This document shows, one piece after another, positions 8,676 through 17,454 of a DNA stretch of 64,000 nucleotides. Position numbers and translations under genes: made by a program. The notes under the pieces were generated by a model. That model was not told the DNA's origin. It made no database searches and saw nothing but the letters and a program-made list of their open reading frames with translations. Every line of letters begins with the position of its first letter. Positions within the stretch are counted from its first letter, which is position 1. The stretch is from JBAVVD01 sp049697115 (GTDB lineage Bacteria > Acidobacteriota > Aminicenantia > Aminicenantales > UBA4085), in NCBI GenBank assembly GCA_049697115.1, contig JBAVVD010000021.1, positions 146,694-210,693 on the forward strand. Reading direction: 5' to 3'.

Positions 8676-9773
8676 ATGACAGAAAGATACGCGGAGCTCA
8701 TTCAGCTTCTTAAAAACAACACAGAAGTATCTCTGGCCACGGTTGTCGAGGCCAAAGGGGCCACTCCGCAGGTCGTTGGTGCTTCCGCCCTTTTTTCTTC
8801 TTGCGGCCGGATTTCGGGCACGGTCGGGGGAGGAATTGTCGAGGCGGAAGTCCAGAAGAGGACGCTTCAGGCATTGAAAAAGAAGAGGCCAACTCTCGTT
8901 CGCTTTAATCTTTCCAACGCAATGACCTCTGAAGAAGGGGCGGTCTGTGGAGGGGAGATGCGTGTTCTGATTGATCCTCTGCCGGGAAGACACGTTAGGG
9001 AATTTTATAAGATGAAGCGTGCCCTTTCCAGGCGGAAGAACGGTATTTTGGCCACGCTCATTCGAAAGGGCCATTCTTCGGATCAATGCTCTCTTTCTCG
9101 CATCTGGCTTTCAGAGAGAACCGATTTAGGAAAATTGGAGAGAGCCATCGGCTTCAAACACCGGGATCAAATCAAGAGGATTTATGAAGAAATGGGAGCG
9201 GCCTTCATGAAAATAGAAGAGAAGCGCCCCGGAGGAGCAGAGCCGGAAGGCTGGCTTTATCTGGAGCCGCATTTTCCTCTCCCTCAACTGCTCATTATCG
9301 GGGCCGGCCACATCGGACAGGCGGTCGCCCACCTGGGAAAAATGATTCATTTTGAGGTCATTGTTATGGACGACAGACCTGAGTATGCCTGCCGGGAAAG
9401 GTTTCCAGAAGCGGACCGCATAATCGTTGGGAACATCCGTAGAGAGATCCGCCGTTTTCCATTGGCATCGGATATATATGTCGTCATCGCCACGAGAGGC
9501 CACAGACATGATGAGGAGGCATTGCGGGAATGTATTCATAGTCGCGTGGGCTATCTGGGCATGGTCGGGAGTCTGCACAAGGTCCGGCTCATGCGGGAAA
9601 GATTTACAAAGATGCGCTGGGCGAAGTCCCCTGAATTTAACCGTGTTCATGCGCCCATCGGCATTCCGATTTGTTCCAAAACCGTTGAAGAAATCGCGAT
9701 GAGCATCGCGGCCGAACTTATTCTGGTCCGCCGCCAAAACCAGGAGAGGAAAAGCAAAAAAGGGAGAAAATGA
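8676..9773 (+). CDS. XdhC/CoxI-family molybdoenzyme maturation factor
   Basis: XdhC-type proteins bind molybdenum cofactor and help sulfurate and insert it into xanthine-dehydrogenase-like enzymes. The N-terminal XdhC domain shows ATVVEAKGATPQ and SGTVGGGIVEAEV (about 20-60). The C-terminal Rossmann domain shows LLIIGAGHIGQAVAHL (about 208-225) and GMVGSLHKV. It is 365 aa from ATG 8676, with an in-frame TTG one codon earlier. The stop overlaps the start of a MobA-like nucleotidyltransferase (ATGA). No xdh/cox structural subunits are in the window, so the client is elsewhere. Confidence 0.9.
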   Translation: MTERYAELIQLLKNNTEVSLATVVEAKGATPQVVGASALFSSCGRISGTVGGGIVEAEVQKRTLQALKKKRPTLVRFNLSNAMTSEEGAVCGGEMRVLIDPLPGRHVREFYKMKRALSRRKNGILATLIRKGHSSDQCSLSRIWLSERTDLGKLERAIGFKHRDQIKRIYEEMGAAFMKIEEKRPGGAEPEGWLYLEPHFPLPQLLIIGAGHIGQAVAHLGKMIHFEVIVMDDRPEYACRERFPEADRIIVGNIRREIRRFPLASDIYVVIATRGHRHDEEALRECIHSRVGYLGMVGSLHKVRLMRERFTKMRWAKSPEFNRVHAPIGIPICSKTVEEIAMSIAAELILVRRQNQERKSKKGRK

Positions 9774-10354
9774 TCTGGGCCATTATCTTGGCAGCGGGGG
9801 AGTCAAAAAGGATGGGGGAATCCAAACTCCTTCTTCCGTTCGGCCGGGAATCCATCATTGAGAAAGTCATTGAGAATGTCATTCGCTCATCTATTGACAG
9901 GATTATGGTCGTCTTGGGCGCGGAAAGGCAGAAAATCCAGGAGAAAATGAAACGTTTCCCTGTAGAAACGACCGTCAATACGGATTTTAAAAAGGGGATG
10001 CTTTCTTCAATCCAGCGAGGATTTCAAAGTCTTCCCCGGAATGCGGAAGCTGCACTGGTGATTCTTGGCGACCAACCCAGAATTTCGACGAAGACGATCA
10101 ATAGGGTCCTGGAAGCCTTCAGAAAAGAGAGAAAAGGGATTGTCCTCCCGGTCTTTCATAATACCGGCGGTCACCCTCTTCTCGTGGACATGAAATACAG
10201 GATCGAAATTCAGGCCTTGAATCCGAAGATAGGACTCCGTGAGCTTCTTTCCCTTCATCCCGAAGATATCCTGAGGGTCGAGGTTGAAGATCCCTTTATT
10301 CTGAAGGACATTGATCGCCCGGAGGATTACAAAGAACAGTCGGAAAAGAGTTGA
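9770..10354 (+). CDS. MobA-like (MocA-type) molybdenum cofactor nucleotidyltransferase
   Basis: The N-terminus AIILAAGESKRMGESKLLLP is the NTP-binding signature of the MobA/MocA nucleotidyltransferase fold. ILGDQP near residue 101 is the metal-binding segment, and GHPLL lies further on. These features match enzymes that add CMP or GMP to molybdopterin. The immediate coupling to the XdhC gene suggests the cytidylyl form (MocA) used by xanthine-dehydrogenase-type enzymes. At 194 aa it is usual for the family. Nucleotide specificity cannot be settled from sequence alone. Confidence 0.88.
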   Translation: MIWAIILAAGESKRMGESKLLLPFGRESIIEKVIENVIRSSIDRIMVVLGAERQKIQEKMKRFPVETTVNTDFKKGMLSSIQRGFQSLPRNAEAALVILGDQPRISTKTINRVLEAFRKERKGIVLPVFHNTGGHPLLVDMKYRIEIQALNPKIGLRELLSLHPEDILRVEVEDPFILKDIDRPEDYKEQSEKS

Positions 10355-10475
10355 ACCGCAAAAGGGAAAAGGAGTCAGCAGAAAACTGAAACCAAAGATT
10401 GAGAGAAGGCGTTTGACTGGATAAAAACGGAAGATTTCTGTGGGACCTTCGTCTAAAGTATGACGGAGGTCAACA

Positions 10476-10508
10476 GTGGCTGAATCCATATGGATGACAG
10501 AGAACTAG
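10476..10508 (+). CDS. Possible 10-codon leader ORF overlapping the sigma-factor start
   Basis: GTG 10476 has a perfect GGAGGT site (10465-10470) five bases upstream and opens a 10-codon frame, MAESIWMTEN, stopping at TAG 10506. It overlaps the start of the sigma-factor gene at 10490 in a different frame, and that gene lacks a well-spaced ribosome site of its own. It may couple or throttle sigma-factor translation. The GGAGGT could instead simply be a distant site for the sigma gene. Confidence 0.3.
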   Translation: MAESIWMTEN

Positions 10509-11065
10509 TTGAGCAGGCAAAGAGTGGAAGTCATGAGGCTTTTGCCATTCTGGTTAAAAGGTATGAGAAGAAAGTGTTCCATTTAGCGTATCAGTTCACG
10601 CGGGACCAAGCTGTGGCCGATGACCTGGCGCAAGAAGTTTTCATAAAAGCCTATTGTGCACTTCCGAAGTTTCAGTTCCGTTCGGAATTTGGGACATGGC
10701 TTTACCGGATCGTTGTCAACCATATCAAGGATTATTTAAGAAAAAGAACACGAGCCAAAGAAATCGCCTTCCCTCTTCGAGAAGACAACCGTTTACTTGA
10801 AGTCGATGAATGGAAGAAAAAGGAAGAAGCACAGATCGAAGAATACAGAAGGACTTTGGTTACACAGGGACTGGAAAGCCTTCCCCGGAAATATCATCTG
10901 ATCATCACTTTAAGAGATATTCAGGGGCTTTCTTATGGAGAGATTGCAGAAATTCTCAAGATCTCTCCGGGCACTGTGGACTCGCGGTTACACAGGGCCA
11001 GGAAGTTGCTGCGAAAAAAAATGGCTTCACTCTTGAGCCATAAAGGAGGTGGCCATGAGGTGTAA
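10490..11065 (+). CDS. RNA polymerase ECF sigma factor (RpoE-like)
   Basis: Region 2 (AFAILVKRYEKKVFHLAYQF ... DDLAQEVFIKAY) and region 4 (LPRKYHLIITLRDIQGLSYGEIAEIL ... GTVDSRLHRARKLL) are separated by a short linker with no region 3, which is the ECF plan. It is 191 aa. It is followed, with an 11-base overlap, by a zinc-finger anti-sigma factor and then an efflux operon, so it likely controls its own operon. A weak ECF-like pair, TGAACC at 10352 and GTCA at 10374, precedes it but is not convincing on its own. Confidence 0.94.
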   Translation: MDDRELVEQAKSGSHEAFAILVKRYEKKVFHLAYQFTRDQAVADDLAQEVFIKAYCALPKFQFRSEFGTWLYRIVVNHIKDYLRKRTRAKEIAFPLREDNRLLEVDEWKKKEEAQIEEYRRTLVTQGLESLPRKYHLIITLRDIQGLSYGEIAEILKISPGTVDSRLHRARKLLRKKMASLLSHKGGGHEV

Positions 11066-11549
11066 GAAAGCCGAGAAATGGATTTTACGCTCTTTGGACA
11101 GGGAGCTGAAGAAAGAGCAACGGCTGTCTCTGGAAGGACATCTGCGGCGATGCTCCCTCTGCCAGCAGAAGCTCAAGGATTATCAAATCATGTGTACGAC
11201 TCTCCGAAGAGAGATATCCGCGGAACCGTTGCCGAATTTCTGGGAACGTCTGCAGCCCAAGTTAAGAGAAAGGGAAAGACTGGAACCCTTGTTTGTCTGG
11301 AAGACATGGGGCCTCAGAGTCATCCCCGCCTCTGTCCTTCTGATTGTGATGTTTCTCGGGGCTTTGTTCTTCCTGCTCCCATCAAAAGAGAAAGATATGA
11401 GTCAGACGGAAGCCCTGCTCCTCCGCAATGCCAATCCCGTGGCCGAAACACAGAGGTTGTTTGAAGAGGAAAGGCTGGAGGACAGAAACATGATTGTCAT
11501 CTTTACGGCGGGGGATGAAGAGAGCTCCTCCAGGAGATATTTCCCATGA
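11055..11549 (+). CDS. Zinc-finger anti-sigma factor, single-pass membrane protein
   Basis: The ATG at 11055 follows AAAGGAGG at 11042-11049. The N-terminal HLRRCSLC (H-x3-C-x2-C) is the ZAS-type zinc motif that binds ECF sigma factors. One membrane helix (VIPASVLLIVMFLGALFFLL) lies near residues 95-115, and a short periplasmic tail follows. At 164 aa it overlaps the sigma gene upstream and the Spy-like gene downstream (ATGA). It should hold the sigma factor at the membrane until an envelope signal arrives. Confidence 0.85.
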   Translation: MRCKKAEKWILRSLDRELKKEQRLSLEGHLRRCSLCQQKLKDYQIMCTTLRREISAEPLPNFWERLQPKLRERERLEPLFVWKTWGLRVIPASVLLIVMFLGALFFLLPSKEKDMSQTEALLLRNANPVAETQRLFEEERLEDRNMIVIFTAGDEESSSRRYFP

Positions 11550-12046
11550 AAAGAATAAAATTTTGGATCATTTTTTCTCTGGTCATTGTCTTTATCGCCG
11601 GCGCCGTGGGGGGAATTTTCTGTGAACGATACCTGGTTTCAAAAAAATGGGGAGCCCGGAAACGCGCGTCCTTTCGTCCCCATTCTTTCCAGGAGCTAAA
11701 TCTCACTTCTGATCAGGAAGGGAAAATTAAAGCCATTTTCAAGGAAAACGATGTACGGATAAGGGAATTAAGGTCCGATTATTATAAGCGTCTCGGAGAG
11801 ATAAGGTCCCAACTGAAAAGCGAGGTGGACAAGGTGTTGACTCCCGAGCAGAAGCAGAAGTTGGAGTCTATGATCCAGAAATTCAGGGGACAACGGAGAC
11901 GGGAGTATGAGGAGAGAGAGAAGAAGTTAAAAGAACAACCCAAAGACAATCCAATGAAGGAGAAAGAACATGAAAAAGAAGATTATCATCGGAGCAGTAA
12001 TTCTGATAATCATTACAGGTCTCATCCTGGCATTTGTCCTTTTTAA
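11546..12046 (+). CDS. Spy/CpxP/CnrX-like periplasmic sensor protein
   Basis: An N-terminal membrane anchor (FWIIFSLVIVFIAGAVGGIF) precedes a helical domain with the LNLTSDQ (LTxxQ-like) motif near residue 52 and a second LTPEQKQKL near 94. The tail is Glu/Lys-rich. This matches the Spy/CpxP/heavy-metal-resistance family of periplasmic helical proteins. Its position between the anti-sigma gene and an efflux operon suggests it senses or buffers the inducing stress. The 3' end overlaps the adaptor gene by 77 bases in another frame, so the real protein could be read-through-coupled. The final 25 residues are low complexity. Confidence 0.75.
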   Translation: MKRIKFWIIFSLVIVFIAGAVGGIFCERYLVSKKWGARKRASFRPHSFQELNLTSDQEGKIKAIFKENDVRIRELRSDYYKRLGEIRSQLKSEVDKVLTPEQKQKLESMIQKFRGQRRREYEEREKKLKEQPKDNPMKEKEHEKEDYHRSSNSDNHYRSHPGICPF

Positions 12047-13343
12047 GAACCACAAGAACAGCTCCGTCAAATACAAAAAAGAGGCCGTCGCACGCGGAGA
12101 TATCGAGGCCCTTGTCGTGACTTCGGGCACGCTGAATCCCGTCAATGTCGTCGATGTCGGGAGTCAAGTTTCCGGTAAGATTGCCCGTCTATATGTCGAT
12201 TTCAATTCGCTGGTCACGAAAGGCCAAATTGTGGCCGAGCTGGAAAAAGATATCTTAGAGGCCCGGGTGGAACAGAATGACGCCAACTATCAAAGTGCTG
12301 TGGCCGCTTTAGAGAAAGCCCGGGTGACCCTTGAGAATCTCAAGAAGAAATATGAGCGATCGCTGGACCTGTTCAACAAGAATTTAATTTCCTTTGAAGA
12401 AAAGGAAACCGCCGAAGCCCAGTATTTTGGAGCCAAGGCAGACCTTCAATCTTCAGAGGCGCGGGTGATCCAGGCCAAAAGCCAGCTTGAATCGAGCAAA
12501 GTGGATCTGGGTTATGCCATCATCCGGTCCCCGATTGACGGCATCGTCATTTCACGGAACATCAATGTTGGCCAAACCGTGGCCGCGAGCTTTCAGGCGC
12601 CGGTTCTCTTCCAGATAGCCAATGACCTCAGCAAGATGCAGGTCGAATGCAATGTGGATGAGGCGGATATCGGCAAGGTGAAGGAAGGGCAAAAAGTGAG
12701 ATTCAACGTCGATGCATTTCAGGGGGAGACTTTTACCGGGGCCGTCAGGCAGGTCCGATATTCTCCGGAAGTGGTCCAGAATGTCGTCACTTATACAACA
12801 ATTGTGGATGTGGAAAATCCCGAGATGAAGCTCCGGCCCGGAATGACAGCGACTGTGTCCATCATCATCGGAGAAGCCAAAAATGTTCTAAGGATTCCGA
12901 ATGCGGCCCTCCGCTTCACTCCCAATTTGACGCCCGAAGAAATGGCGATAATTTTTAATGAGGTGAGAGAAAGAATGATAGCCGGCCGGCAAGGGACGAG
13001 CCCAGAAGGAGGGACGGGGCAGCCCGGGGCTTCCCAGACACCTGGCGGACAGAGGCCTTCGGGTGGATTTTCTCCGGAGATGATGGCCCGATTTCAGCGC
13101 AGCGGCCAGGGAGGCGGAATGCGACAGGCGTCTCGGATTTGGATTCAGGATGAACAGGGAAAAATCATTCTGGTGTTTCTCAGAACCGGAGTTACGGATA
13201 ACACCTTCACAGAAGTCATCCGTGGAGAGATCAAAGAAGGGCAGCTTGTGATCACCGGAGAGGATTCAAGGTCAGGGAATCCATCCTCTTCATCATCCGG
13301 TTCCAGAGACGTGAGAAGAAACGTGATGTTCATCGGCCGATAA
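11970..13343 (+). CDS. MacA/HlyD-family efflux periplasmic adaptor
   Basis: One N-terminal membrane helix (IIIGAVILIIITGLILAFVL) is followed by a barrel/lipoyl half (GDIEALVVTSGTLNPV), a coiled-coil hairpin (about 90-160), the second lipoyl half (IRSPIDGIVISRNINVGQTV) and beta-barrel domains. The family links an inner-membrane pump to TolC. About residues 340-385 are a Gly/Pro/Gln-rich insert (QGTSPEGGTGQPG...) before the last membrane-proximal strands. It is the first gene of an adaptor, ATPase, permease and TolC set, most like MacAB-TolC. Confidence 0.92.
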   Translation: MKKKIIIGAVILIIITGLILAFVLFKNHKNSSVKYKKEAVARGDIEALVVTSGTLNPVNVVDVGSQVSGKIARLYVDFNSLVTKGQIVAELEKDILEARVEQNDANYQSAVAALEKARVTLENLKKKYERSLDLFNKNLISFEEKETAEAQYFGAKADLQSSEARVIQAKSQLESSKVDLGYAIIRSPIDGIVISRNINVGQTVAASFQAPVLFQIANDLSKMQVECNVDEADIGKVKEGQKVRFNVDAFQGETFTGAVRQVRYSPEVVQNVVTYTTIVDVENPEMKLRPGMTATVSIIIGEAKNVLRIPNAALRFTPNLTPEEMAIIFNEVRERMIAGRQGTSPEGGTGQPGASQTPGGQRPSGGFSPEMMARFQRSGQGGGMRQASRIWIQDEQGKIILVFLRTGVTDNTFTEVIRGEIKEGQLVITGEDSRSGNPSSSSSGSRDVRRNVMFIGR

Positions 13344-13356
13344 GCGTCTATTTTAA

Positions 13357-14070
13357 ATGGATGAAGATCAAATGGAAAAAAATCTTATTCAACTGGAAAA
13401 CCTGAAGAAAACCTACACCGTCGGAGAAACCGAGGTTCGGGCCCTCAGAGGAGTTTCCTATAATATCCGTGAGGGTGAATTCCTGGCTATTATGGGGCCT
13501 TCGGGGTCGGGTAAATCCACGTTAATGAATATCATCGGCTGTCTGGACAAACCGACATCGGGCAGGTATCTTCTGGAAGGGGAAGAAATCTCCAAGCTGG
13601 ACAGGAATAGACTGGCGCGCATCAGGAACAAAAAAATTGGCTTTGTATTCCAGACCTTCAATCTTCTTTCCAGGACTACCGCCCTTGAAAACGTGGAACT
13701 TCCTCTTCTGTATTCCAATGTCTCTGGCAAGGAAAGAACCCAGCGGGCCCTCAAGGCCCTGGCTTCAGTCGGGCTCAAAGGCCGCGAATACCATAAGACC
13801 AATCAACTCTCTGGAGGGGAGCAGCAGCGGGTGGCCATTGCCCGCTCCTTGTTGAACAATCCTTCCCTTCTTCTGGCCGATGAACCGACTGGAAATCTGG
13901 ATAGTAAGACAGGAAACGAGATCATGAACATATTTAAGAATCTCAACGAAGAAAAGAAGATCACCCTGGTCATCGTTACCCATGATCCGGATGTGGCCAC
14001 CTGTGCCCGCCGGCGGATTTATCTGAAAGACGGGGAGATTGTCCATGAAGAGACCTCCTCCGGCAATTAG
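13357..14070 (+). CDS. MacB/LolD-type ABC transporter ATP-binding protein
   Basis: Walker A GPSGSGKST, the ABC signature LSGGEQQRVAIARS, Walker B LLLADEPTGNLD and the H-loop VTHD are all present. The N-terminal IQLENLKKTYTVG fits the MacB/LolD/FtsE subgroup. At 237 aa it is an ATPase only. The permease is the next gene, unlike E. coli MacB, where both are fused. The start could be ATG 13357 or ATG 13372. It powers extrusion of peptides, macrolides or lipidic substrates through the TolC channel. Confidence 0.94.
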   Translation: MDEDQMEKNLIQLENLKKTYTVGETEVRALRGVSYNIREGEFLAIMGPSGSGKSTLMNIIGCLDKPTSGRYLLEGEEISKLDRNRLARIRNKKIGFVFQTFNLLSRTTALENVELPLLYSNVSGKERTQRALKALASVGLKGREYHKTNQLSGGEQQRVAIARSLLNNPSLLLADEPTGNLDSKTGNEIMNIFKNLNEEKKITLVIVTHDPDVATCARRRIYLKDGEIVHEETSSGN

Positions 14071-14102
14071 CGAAGACAGAGGGAGATGAAGGAGTCAAGT
14101 CA

Positions 14103-15329
14103 ATGAATATATTAAGGGTCATTCGAGTTTCTTTCCGGGCATTAACCCGGAATAAAATGCGGTCTTTTTTAACCATACTCGGAATCATCATCGGCGTGGC
14201 CGCGGTGATAGCCATGGTCAGTATCGGCACCGGAGCGAAGACAGCGGTGGAGGAACGTTTCAATTCCATGGGGACAAACCTCCTTTTTGTCAGCCCCGGC
14301 AGCCGTAGTTTTCATGGCCGACATTCTGGAGGCGGAAGTTTCGATACACTCACGGTGGAGGATGCCAAGGCCATTGAAGAGCAGTGCCCCGCGGTCAGGG
14401 CCACTTCGCCCAGCGCGAACACAAGAGCCCAGGTCGTTTATGGAAATAAGAACTGGAATACCTCCATCCAGGGCGTCGGGGATCAATATCCGGAAATCCG
14501 GAAATGGGGAGTTGCCGAAGGAACATTTTTTGATGAATACATGGTCCGATCCGCGGCCAAAGTCTGTATCCTGGGCAGCGAGGTCAAAAAGAGCCTGTTC
14601 GAGGATGAAGACCCCCTGGGGAAAGTCATCCGAATAAAAAAAATTCCCTTTAAGGTACTGGGCGTTCTCGAATCCAAAGGAGAATCAGGAGGCTTTTTTA
14701 ACCGCGATGACATGATTGCCGTTCCTTACACAACGGTCCTTCGCAGATTGTTGGGCCAGATGTATCTCCGGTCCATTGATATTTCGGCCGTTTCCATGAG
14801 CGATACGGCAGCGGCTCAGCAACAGATCGAGGAGCTCTTGCGCATCCGGCATAAAATTGCTCCCGGTGCTGAGGACGATTTTAACGTAAGAAATATGTCC
14901 GAGATCGCGGAAGGAGCAGCCGAATCCACGCAGATCCTGACCATCCTGCTGGGGAGCATCGCTTCTATCTCGCTCCTTGTCGGTGGAATCGGCATCATGA
15001 ATATTATGCTGGTATCTGTAACGGAGAGAATCCGGGAGATCGGCATCCGGATGTCTGTGGGGGCCAGGGAGAGAGACATTCTTCTCCAATTCCTGTCAGA
15101 GGCCGTGGTTTTAAGTCTCATCGGCGGCCTGATGGGAATCGGCATCGGTTTCGCCGCTTCAAAGCTTCTCAAATATATTTCCATATTTTCCCAGTGGAAG
15201 ACCGTTGTTTCGCCAGGCTCCATTCTGCTGGCTTTTCTTTTTTCCGGATCCGTGGGGGTTTTTTTCGGTTTTTATCCGGCCCGCAAAGCCTCCAAGCTAG
15301 ATCCCATTGAAGCCTTGAGATATGAATAG
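14103..15329 (+). CDS. MacB-like ABC transporter permease (FtsX/MacB_PCD)
   Basis: A first membrane helix (FLTILGIIIGVAAVIAMVSIG) is followed by a large periplasmic MacB_PCD domain (about 45-280). Three C-terminal helices include SLLVGGIGIMNIMLVSVTER and REIGIRMSVGARERDI, the conserved FtsX cytoplasmic loop. At 408 aa it is a standard-length permease. It sits 32 bases after its ATPase. Together they form a mechanotransmission-type ABC pump working with the adaptor and TolC genes around it. Confidence 0.93.
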   Translation: MNILRVIRVSFRALTRNKMRSFLTILGIIIGVAAVIAMVSIGTGAKTAVEERFNSMGTNLLFVSPGSRSFHGRHSGGGSFDTLTVEDAKAIEEQCPAVRATSPSANTRAQVVYGNKNWNTSIQGVGDQYPEIRKWGVAEGTFFDEYMVRSAAKVCILGSEVKKSLFEDEDPLGKVIRIKKIPFKVLGVLESKGESGGFFNRDDMIAVPYTTVLRRLLGQMYLRSIDISAVSMSDTAAAQQQIEELLRIRHKIAPGAEDDFNVRNMSEIAEGAAESTQILTILLGSIASISLLVGGIGIMNIMLVSVTERIREIGIRMSVGARERDILLQFLSEAVVLSLIGGLMGIGIGFAASKLLKYISIFSQWKTVVSPGSILLAFLFSGSVGVFFGFYPARKASKLDPIEALRYE

Positions 15330-15424
15330 ATTTTTTTCATTTCTATTCCGGCAAGGGAGGAAAAAAGATTCGCACAGGTGAGAATAAGAGAGAGGTTTAC
15401 ATCGGAAGATAAAGGAGAATTGAA

Positions 15425-16969
15425 ATGCATAGAAAAATCGCCATTTTCTCAACTCTGATCCTGTTCCTGTTGGGAACCGCTTGGAGCCAGGAGAGCGGGA
15501 AAGCGCTTTCCCTGACTCTCGAAGATTGTCTTTTGAGAGCCATGAAGAAAAATCTGAACATCGCTGTTGAGGTCTTATCGCCGGAGCTTTCGGCGATGAG
15601 TCTGTCCCGCTCCAAAGAAAAATATTATCCCTCGTTTTCCTTTAGCTATAATCAGAGCAGCACGAATGAGGCTTCGTATTCCTGGATTGATGCCGCAGGA
15701 AACGTGGCGGTGGATTCGAATGATTTTACCGCCCAGGTCAGCCAGGAGACGCCTCTGGGCGGCCGGTTTTCCGTCTCTATCCGGGCGAACAAGTATGATA
15801 CGAACAGAAATTTTCAGACGATCAATCCCCGCTACGGAAGCCGCCTGACTTTTTCTTTCAGCCAGCCGTTGCTGAGGGATTTTGGAATCAACATCAACCG
15901 CCGGGAGATCATCATCGCCAAGAATAACCTGGAGATATCGGAGATTCAACTGAACAAGACAATTCAGGACACAGTCTACAACGTCATCGAAGCTTACTGG
16001 AACCTGGTCTACAGTATTGACAGTCTCAAAGTGAAAAGACAGTCCTTAGAGCTGGCCAGGGACCTGCTGGCCAAGAACAAGCGGTCCGTCGAGATCGGGA
16101 CTTTAGCCCCGATAGAAATATTGAGCGCCGAGTCTGAAGTTGCGACCCGGGAGGCGGATATTCTGCAGGCCGAGGCTCTAGTTAAAAACAATGAGGACCG
16201 GCTGAAAAACATCCTCAATCTTACAGATGAGGAGGAGAAAGAAATCAGCGAGATCATTGCCCTGGATAAGCCTCAATTCACAGAGAGAGAAGTTACTCTT
16301 GAGCAGGCCCTTGCCACTGCGCTGGAAAAGCGGCCGGAACTCCAGGCATCCCGCACAGACCTGAAAAATCAAGAAGTCAACCTCAGCTATACCAAGAACC
16401 AGCTCCTTCCGAACCTGAGTCTGACCGCCTCCTACTGGAGCCCCGGAGTTTCCGGAACGCAGATCATCTATGCTGATCCCTTTTCGCAGGACGTAACTCA
16501 AATAATCCCCCGCGGCGCTGCAGATGCCATTAAAGATACGTTAGATTTTAAATATAAAAATTGGTCCGTGGGGCTGACACTGGATATTCCTCTGAGCAAT
16601 TTTCTCTCCCGGGCGGCCTATGCCCAGGCCAAAATCAGCCTGGATCAAGCCCTGTTGAGATTAGAAAATCAGGAAAAACAGGTTTTTCTGGAGATCAAAA
16701 ACGCCGTCCGAGCCGTCCAGACAGATTTCAAGCGCGTTCATGCCTACAAGGTGGCCAGAGAACTGGCGGAGAAAAAACTGGAAGCCGAGGAAGAGAAATT
16801 GAGGGTCGGGCTGAGCACGAATTACTTTGTGCTCACCTATCAGAGAGAACTGGCCAATGCCCGGTCGGCCGAGCTCAAGGCCATCGTGGATTACAATCTA
16901 TCCAAGACCAATCTGGAGAGAGCCATGGGCACGATCCTGGAGGCCAGGAATATCAAATTTTCTGGTTAA
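15425..16969 (+). CDS. TolC-family outer-membrane efflux protein
   Basis: A signal peptide (MHRKIAIFSTLILFLLGTAWSQ) precedes two outer-membrane-efflux-protein repeats with long helical segments (LEDCLLRAMKKNLNIAVEVL and EQALATALEKRPELQASRTD). The 514-aa length fits TolC homologs, which trimerise as an outer-membrane channel. GGAGAAT precedes the ATG. It closes the sigma-controlled adaptor-ATPase-permease set and supports the presence of an outer membrane. Confidence 0.92.
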   Translation: MHRKIAIFSTLILFLLGTAWSQESGKALSLTLEDCLLRAMKKNLNIAVEVLSPELSAMSLSRSKEKYYPSFSFSYNQSSTNEASYSWIDAAGNVAVDSNDFTAQVSQETPLGGRFSVSIRANKYDTNRNFQTINPRYGSRLTFSFSQPLLRDFGININRREIIIAKNNLEISEIQLNKTIQDTVYNVIEAYWNLVYSIDSLKVKRQSLELARDLLAKNKRSVEIGTLAPIEILSAESEVATREADILQAEALVKNNEDRLKNILNLTDEEEKEISEIIALDKPQFTEREVTLEQALATALEKRPELQASRTDLKNQEVNLSYTKNQLLPNLSLTASYWSPGVSGTQIIYADPFSQDVTQIIPRGAADAIKDTLDFKYKNWSVGLTLDIPLSNFLSRAAYAQAKISLDQALLRLENQEKQVFLEIKNAVRAVQTDFKRVHAYKVARELAEKKLEAEEEKLRVGLSTNYFVLTYQRELANARSAELKAIVDYNLSKTNLERAMGTILEARNIKFSG

Positions 16970-17023
16970 TCTCCCAGAGAATAAGAGCGGCTGGACCCGA
17001 ATAAAGACGTGCGTTGCCAATGA

Positions 17024-17443
17024 GAGATTTCAATTCAGGAGGTTTTCATCATTCTTATCAACATCCCCCTGGCCTTAACTGGAGGAATCATTGCGCTGCA
17101 AATTTCCGGTCTCTATTTGAGCGTTCCGGCCTCACTGGGATTTATTGCCATTTTTGGCATTGCCCTCGAAGACGGCCTCGTACTGCTCTCCCGTTTTCGG
17201 CAACTTCTCTCTAAAGGATTGCCGATGAAGGAGGCTATTCTCGAGGGAATTCGCACCAGGGTCAGGCCTGTTCTGATGACTTCTCTGACCACGATTTTCG
17301 GTATACTGCCCTTACTTCTGGCTACAGGGCCAGGTGCGGAGGTTCAGAGGCCTCTGGCCGCGGTTGTCGTCGGCGGGCTGATTTCTTCCACCCTCGTGAC
17401 TCTTTTTGTCCTTCCCCTTGTCTATCAAACCGTGAAGAGATAA
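17024..17443 (+). pseudogene. C-terminal remnant of an RND efflux pump (CusA/AcrB-like)
   Basis: The frame from 17024 reads the last membrane helices of a heavy-metal or drug RND pump: INIPLALTGGIIAL, SVPASLGFIAIFGIALEDG, RVRPVLMTSLTTIFGILPL, GAEVQRPLAAVVVGGL. These match the C-terminal 130-140 residues of proteins about 1,000 residues long. The frame has no sensible start and is preceded by a stop at 17021-17023. It reads as a decayed pump gene left beside the MacAB-TolC operon. Confidence 0.8.
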
Positions 17444-17454
17444 AATATTTGAAA

